A program made the position numbers and the translations under genes. 64,000 nucleotides of DNA from CADEFX01 sp050260355. Its GTDB lineage: Bacteria; Pseudomonadota; Alphaproteobacteria; Rhizobiales; Hyphomicrobiaceae. Location: assembly GCA_050260355.1 (NCBI GenBank), contig JBLNBZ010000143.1:26660-90659 (forward strand). The letters run 5' to 3'. This document shows positions 63,978 through 64,000 of this stretch, piece after piece (the first letter of the stretch is position 1; each line of letters opens with the position of its first letter). The notes beneath the pieces were generated by a model. That model did not search any database. It worked only from the letters and a program-made list of their open reading frames with translations, and was not told where the DNA came from.

Positions 63978-64000
63978 ATTTGCGGGGCGGCTGTGCTTGG

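Overview
This is a high-G+C (about two thirds by eye) stretch of an alphaproteobacterial chromosome, most likely from the order Hyphomicrobiales/Rhizobiales. The inference rests on gene content: LepA, class III alcohol dehydrogenase, Bug/Tct tripartite tricarboxylate transport, CaiB, acyl-CoA dehydrogenases and a small Cys-repeat exported protein. The species cannot be named from sequence reading alone. Most of the window is ordinary housekeeping and catabolic chromosome, with one small accessory island beside a tRNA gene.

Layout. 1-7.2 kb: the amino-terminal part of lepA (cut by the window edge), a lytic murein transglycosylase, a bifunctional-looking GGDEF-EAL membrane protein, an orphan ParA-type ATPase and a family III CoA-transferase. 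7.3-14.4 kb: a LemA lipoprotein, an enol-lactonase-like hydrolase, an acyl-CoA synthetase/acyl-CoA dehydrogenase pair, a polysaccharide-lyase-14-like exported protein and a D-lactate-dehydrogenase-type flavoprotein. 14.5-24.8 kb: two adjacent exported proteins built from one repeated beta-rich domain (three copies, then one), frmA, an MBL hydrolase, a CDF metal exporter, rimO, a quinone oxidoreductase, a TauD-family dioxygenase and a glycosyltransferase. 25-28.7 kb: a molybdenum hydroxylase operon (coxS-L-M order, form II active site). 28.8-32.9 kb: an exported DUF900-type hydrolase that carries the same beta-rich domain at its N terminus, then a prolyl-tRNA editing-like protein with paaD and paaE but no paaABC.

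33.0-36.2 kb: tRNA-Gly(GCC), a duplicated Cys-motif exported protein, a 55-residue membrane protein, and a patch of lower G+C with a convergent pair (coiled-coil/winged-helix protein and an Abi-like HEPN protein) flanked by gene remnants. 36.2-45.0 kb: an Old Yellow Enzyme and an mdtABC-like RND efflux operon whose adaptor ends in a Cys-rich module. 45.4-50.5 kb: cysG-cysJ-cysI, making siroheme and the NADPH sulfite reductase. 50.5-51.4 kb: a terminator and a frameshifted GNAT toxin. 51.4-63.8 kb: a catabolic region (Fe-alcohol dehydrogenase, beta-hydroxyacid dehydrogenase, enolase-superfamily enzyme, two acyl-CoA dehydrogenases, LysE exporter, SDR, tctCBA transporter, nitrilase-fold amidase), interrupted by about 0.8 kb of palindromic intergenic repeats, some of which recur at the window's right end.

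How genes work together: cysGJI form one sulfate-assimilation unit; the mdtABC-like genes form one efflux pump; the cox genes encode one three-subunit enzyme; tctCBA is one solute uptake system that probably feeds the surrounding oxidoreductases. The least explained items are the three proteins sharing the DUF2541-like domain, the Cys-rich tail on the RND adaptor, and the Abi/winged-helix pair in the tRNA-proximal island.
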